From Paenibacillus polymyxa (GTDB lineage Bacteria; Bacillota; Bacilli; Paenibacillales; Paenibacillaceae): 64,000 bases of DNA. The stretch is from positions 4,383,501-4,447,500 of the forward strand of contig NZ_CP049783.1 in NCBI RefSeq assembly GCF_015710975.1, in the 5' to 3' direction. The position numbers and the translations under genes are program-made. A model generated the notes under the pieces. The model saw nothing but the letters and a program-made list of their open reading frames with translations, was not told where the DNA came from and ran no database searches. Each line of letters begins with the position of its first letter. The stretch's first letter is position 1. Shown piece after piece: positions 60,797 through 64,000 of this stretch.

Positions 60797-61993
60797 TTAT
60801 AGTAATGATTTTATTTCAATTTCTTTTGTTGCATAAGCTAATCTGGTAGAGTTTTCGACATGCAAAATAACTCTGCCTTTCTTGTTGTTGGCTTTAATTT
60901 TACAGGCTTGTCCATCTTGTTCGATTATACTGGCTAAAGTGGTGGGTGTTGAACCATCAGACTCGGTTAACCAAAAACAAGCTTTGTCTTGTCGAGCAAC
61001 CCCATTATCCTTAAACGAACAAGTGAAGGATTTAGTCATGTTATATTTAATAAAGTCGTCGCCAGTGATGTGAGCTGAATAATTATTTGTAGTGGAGGAC
61101 GTAACATTAACTTGAATAGTTTGAGAAATATTTCTGAATGAAATGGTTATTTTACTTGTTCCTTTTTTTAAAGGGGTTACTAAACCAGTTGGAGAGACCC
61201 TTAAAACTGTTTCATCAGCGACAGAGTATGTAATTTGATCATCAACTTCCATTACCTTTGAATTATTGGTTAGTTCAATGTTCAACTGAAGAGTCTGATT
61301 TTCTTCTATAGCAACAGTGTCCTTAACATTCAAAACCCTCAGTTGGTAGTCAGCAATGTTGCCATTGTAATCGGCAATCTCAAGTTCTAAATTGTCAGCA
61401 GGGATTAAATCTTGCTCTTCTAATGTCAAATTTATTAATCCATCAATTAGACGATTGATCCCCACGGTTTTCCAAGCACGACCATCAATAATAAAACGCC
61501 TATTTTTCTTTATTTTCTCAGTCTCATTATTCTTTTGGATTGTTATTTGTCGTCTTTCATTAGGCATCATCAGGATTCTTCCTTCTTGGATGCCAAAATT
61601 AGATGATGTATCAGATTTAAAGGAGAAGGGAGCTTCTTTAATTTCTCCTTGATCGTCTAACCATTTAAGAGTTGAGTAACAAATTAGAATCACGCCACGA
61701 TGATATAATTCCATATCATCAACATGATTACATAGCCAAGTCCTATCTTTCCATACAACCAAATCACCCATTTTTAACGGATGATTCATTGCAACAATAT
61801 TCTTTTGTTCACGAATATCTCCATCATCAGTAATCCAAACTTCTTGATTATCGTCTCCATTGATACTCACTTGATAATAACTAGGAGATTGCGAGAAAGT
61901 TGAATTCATAACTTGCTTTGTGTGGGCAATATTTCTGTCTCTAACAGTTGTTTTACAGTTAGACAGATATGACTTGTATGCCTTGTAACTCAT
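60797..61993 (-). CDS. head-tail protein with C-terminal Ig-like (BIG2) domain
   Basis: 398 aa. The N-terminal ~210 residues include SYLSNCKTTVRDRNIAHTKQVMNSTFSQSPSYYQVSINGDDNQEVWITDD, KMGDLVVWKDRTWLCNHVDDMELYHRGVILICYSTLKW and FIIDGRAWKTVGINRLIDGLINLTL, a beta structure probably in the connector or stopper. About residues 212-305 form a BIG2-type Ig domain (ENQTLQLNIELTNNS, VLRVSPTGLVTPLKKGTSKITISF), often an adhesive decoration on phage particles. A short beta segment ends it (GRVILHVENSTRLAYATKEIEIKS). Confidence 0.65.
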   Translation of the reverse strand: MSYKAYKSYLSNCKTTVRDRNIAHTKQVMNSTFSQSPSYYQVSINGDDNQEVWITDDGDIREQKNIVAMNHPLKMGDLVVWKDRTWLCNHVDDMELYHRGVILICYSTLKWLDDQGEIKEAPFSFKSDTSSNFGIQEGRILMMPNERRQITIQKNNETEKIKKNRRFIIDGRAWKTVGINRLIDGLINLTLEEQDLIPADNLELEIADYNGNIADYQLRVLNVKDTVAIEENQTLQLNIELTNNSKVMEVDDQITYSVADETVLRVSPTGLVTPLKKGTSKITISFRNISQTIQVNVTSSTTNNYSAHITGDDFIKYNMTKSFTCSFKDNGVARQDKACFWLTESDGSTPTTLASIIEQDGQACKIKANNKKGRVILHVENSTRLAYATKEIEIKSLL

Positions 61994-61994
61994 A

Positions 61995-62420
61995 CTAATT
62001 CACGCTCATATTTTTCAAATAGTATTGCATCATTAACGAATCAGCACGTTCAATAGCCTTATCACGTAGTACAGCTTTTTCTTTAAAGTTCTGAGATTCG
62101 CTATATCTTTTCCAGTCAGATGAAGAAATCGCCAATCTCATATCAAGAATATTATTTACCTCTTTTTCAAACCATTCGCCAAGCATTAGCTGTGAGAGTA
62201 TTTCTTGTTCTAACTCCGTTAAATCGGCAGTAAAGCTTCTGTTTTCCTCGTCTCTGTCAGACAGATCATTTTTACAGTAGCTGAACTTAACCAAGCCTGA
62301 TTTAAGAAATCCCATAAGATAGTCTTCATAATCTTCAATCGAATTTAGAAACATTTCATCGATTGTATAATCCTGAATTTTACCTTGAAATCTCTCAAAT
62401 ATTTTTGAATATGGGGTCAT
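61995..62420 (-). CDS. unknown head-tail region protein
   Basis: 141 aa. Helical: TPYSKIFERFQGKIQDYTIDEMFLNSIEDYEDYLMGFLKSGLVKFSYC, then LTELEQEILSQLMLGEWFEKEVNNILDMRLAISSSDWKRYSESQNFKEKAVLRDKAIERADSLMMQYYL. The arrangement is like head-tail adaptor or tail-completion proteins of siphophages, one base-level overlap away from its neighbour. Assignment by position. Confidence 0.6.
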   Translation of the reverse strand: MTPYSKIFERFQGKIQDYTIDEMFLNSIEDYEDYLMGFLKSGLVKFSYCKNDLSDRDEENRSFTADLTELEQEILSQLMLGEWFEKEVNNILDMRLAISSSDWKRYSESQNFKEKAVLRDKAIERADSLMMQYYLKNMSVN

Positions 62421-62432
62421 GATTAATCCCCT

Positions 62433-63119
62433 TTACACGCTATTCTTTACTTTAGCCAGTTCATACAGATCTTGTTTGATCAATTTACCAATAGAGTCTA
62501 TTTTGTATCTATCTTGGAATCTACTATCATTAGCCGCAATGCCAACCACAATTCTTTCAATGATATTTTCTTTTAACGTTGGAGAAACAGAATTTAATGT
62601 ATCAACAATTTCATCAATATCAAGAGAGATAATATTATCAATTGTTTCACGACTCACAAATTTTTGGTAAACATCATCCAGATACAAGGCTTTAACCGCT
62701 TTTTCACTTTGAATCAAGAACGCCCCTTCATGAGCAAACTTAGTATGGTTGTCTACAATTGCTCGCACATCTTCGAAAGTAATCGTTTTAGAGCTGCCAA
62801 AATCATTGAATCTAATGGTAGATGTAGTGCCTGTTAGATTTAACCCACCATTAGTTAAAGAAATAACTCTAATGTATTCACGGGGATCAATATCTAATTT
62901 ATCCTCAACAGATTCGAACAGAGAGTTTACTTTTTTAGTTTCTGTTTTGATTTCCTCATGAGAAGTTTCAATTTTTTTATTTTTCTCCAGTAAGTCTTCA
63001 ACTAAAGAAGTGAGTTTAGCAACTTGATCTTCTAATGCGATTTCTCTTACTGTTTTTTGAGTAGATTCATTGTTTGTATTTTCAGTATTAGCTATCTCCA
63101 TTTTCTTTGGTGCTGCCAT
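62433..63119 (-). CDS. unknown head protein with coiled coil
   Basis: 228 aa. Residues 18-70 are a heptad-like coiled coil (TVREIALEDQVAKLTSLVEDLLEKNKKIETSHEEIKTETKKVNSLFE). Then comes a beta part (EYIRVISLTNGGLNLTGTTSTIRFNDFGSSKTITFEDVRAIVDNH) and a helical end (NIISLDIDEIVDTLNSVSPTLKENIIERIVVGIAANDSRFQDRYKIDSI). It follows the capsid gene after a terminator. Not recognised; a head-decoration or joining role is possible. Confidence 0.6.
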   Translation of the reverse strand: MAAPKKMEIANTENTNNESTQKTVREIALEDQVAKLTSLVEDLLEKNKKIETSHEEIKTETKKVNSLFESVEDKLDIDPREYIRVISLTNGGLNLTGTTSTIRFNDFGSSKTITFEDVRAIVDNHTKFAHEGAFLIQSEKAVKALYLDDVYQKFVSRETIDNIISLDIDEIVDTLNSVSPTLKENIIERIVVGIAANDSRFQDRYKIDSIGKLIKQDLYELAKVKNSV

Positions 63120-63141
63120 CTATATGCCTCCCTATTATTTA

Positions 63142-63174
63142 ATAAAAAGGTCGATAAGAATGTACTTACCGACC
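63142..63174 (-). terminator. terminator after the capsid gene
   Basis: Reverse strand GGTCGGTAAG pairs with CTTATCGACC around a 6-nt loop, followed by TTTTTATT. It precedes the ribosome site of the next gene. Confidence 0.8.
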
Positions 63175-63181
63175 AATGGAA

Positions 63182-64000
63182 TTATGAGAATTTATACAAT
63201 CCATAAGCTGCTGCTGTAATCAACTGCACATCATAATTCTGCGATACAGAATATCCCATTGTTTGATCTGCATTATCTTCAGGTTTAGATTGAGTAATAA
63301 TTGTGTTACCCTCAAAACCAATTTTGACTAGCTTATCAGAGCCAGAAGAGAGTACAACAGCGAAGTCACCATCGATAGCAAATTCATCGCTATTTGGCTT
63401 CAAACGTTGACCAATTTCAAAAAGCTCAGTGCCTTGGAAGTTACCCAAATGTCCGGTCTTATTAAATTCTTGTCCAAGACCAAATTGAAGGTACTGATTC
63501 TCTGGCAAGATACGAGCAAGTGCAGTTTTAGTGCCGAATACCACACTCTTGTCCGTATTGTTTGCAGCAGAAACACGTTGAACCAGATTGTTAAAAGCTG
63601 TAGAAGTAAAGGCAGCATTTTCTTTATATTTAGCGCCCAGAGTAGTAAAAGAGTCATAAATCGAAGAGTAAATGCGAGTAGTGATATCAGTTTCAATTGC
63701 TTGAGCTACACGTGCAACCCATGCGCCCCAATTTGTTTTTCCTGCAAGCACACGATAAAGTTCTTCATAAATTTCTACAGTACGGCGTTGAGGAGTAAGT
63801 GTTACATCTTTTCCGAACAAACGTTGCCGTTGATTACCTCGTTGACCATTAGCTTTAGTACTAACGACAAACAAATCTGGACTATCTACGTGAAACACCA
63901 GTTGATCGCCCCAGTTTACATTTTTAACTTCTGCGAACTGGTAAAAACTATCCAAAACTGTTTCAGGGATTACGATATCCAAAGTTTGAGCTACCAGAGC
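63182..64000 (-). CDS. major capsid protein candidate, 5' end off the window
   Basis: The frame continues past the right edge (ALVAQTLDIVIPE... on the reverse strand), so only the last ~272 residues are seen. VNWGDQLVFHVDSPDLFVVSTKANGQRGNQRQRLFGKDVTLTPQRRTVEIYEELYRVLAGKTNWGAWVARVAQAIETDITTRIYSSIYDSF and the ending MGYSVSQNYDVQLITAAAYGLYKF are the style of HK97-fold capsids, with a spine helix and a P-domain. Immediately followed by a strong terminator, as expected for a gene needing many copies. No scaffold or protease is visible within the window. Confidence 0.7.
   Translation of the reverse strand, partial: ALVAQTLDIVIPETVLDSFYQFAEVKNVNWGDQLVFHVDSPDLFVVSTKANGQRGNQRQRLFGKDVTLTPQRRTVEIYEELYRVLAGKTNWGAWVARVAQAIETDITTRIYSSIYDSFTTLGAKYKENAAFTSTAFNNLVQRVSAANNTDKSVVFGTKTALARILPENQYLQFGLGQEFNKTGHLGNFQGTELFEIGQRLKPNSDEFAIDGDFAVVLSSGSDKLVKIGFEGNTIITQSKPEDNADQTMGYSVSQNYDVQLITAAAYGLYKFS

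Noticed and set aside
1..64000. CRISPR arrays, rRNA, tRNA genes, insertion sequences
   Set aside because: None seen on reading both strands; the direct repeats present are short, few and coding or regulatory in context.

Overview
The window is chromosomal DNA of a Gram-positive, endospore-forming bacterium, most likely a Paenibacillus of the P. polymyxa type. The cotE - mutS - mutL - methyltransferase - miaA - hfq - pbp1A - spoVK order, the strong AGGAGG-type ribosome sites, spore genes with SigE-like signals and a Paenibacillus-style RRNPP peptide locus all point that way. No database was consulted.

Positions 1-16,500 are host core DNA: the 5' part of an APC amino-acid transporter (leftward) with a divergent LysR regulator, the spore-coat morphogen CotE, a phiEco32-type amidoligase, mismatch repair (MutS, MutL), an RsmJ-like methyltransferase, MiaA, Hfq, a class A penicillin-binding protein, a DUF402 protein, a YdcF protein and the start of spoVK. 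spoVK is cut about 195 codons in, and the DNA becomes visibly AT-rich. This is the left end of a large prophage. Its other end, and any real integrase, lie outside the window.

Positions 16,500-24,400 are the prophage lysogeny/accessory arm, mostly rightward. It holds a small HTH protein, a CI-like XRE repressor facing divergent promoters flanked by two matching palindromic operators, several secreted or membrane proteins that look like lysogenic-conversion genes, and a peptide-signalling locus. That locus is an HTH-TPR receptor of the RRNPP class (AimR/AloR-like) followed by TWO tandemly duplicated 40-aa pre-pro-peptides, ending DQHGGA and ATHGGA. It looks like an arbitrium-type system with a duplicated signal and is the most interesting thing here.

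Positions 24,400-64,000 are the late arm, entirely leftward, read here from the right edge to the left. The order is major capsid candidate (partial), head/neck proteins, tail tube candidate, an inserted three-gene glycosyltransferase cassette, tail genes, a degenerate tyrosine recombinase, a 2454-aa tape measure with NlpC/P60 and SLT domains, and the Tal-like tail protein. Then comes an accessory island (ankyrin protein, small membrane protein, type I toxin), followed by Dit, baseplate and PAAR-like proteins, and a run of discoidin/SPRY/DNRLRE adhesins. Holin, endolysin and two further small genes end the arm. The very long tape measure with an SLT domain, an integrase-like gene a few genes upstream of it, peptide signalling and insertion into a sporulation gene all resemble the SPbeta/phi3T group. 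This is probably a distant Paenibacillus relative.

Rho-independent terminators sit inside the late operon just ahead of strong ribosome sites at several points, which suggests graded expression of structural genes.
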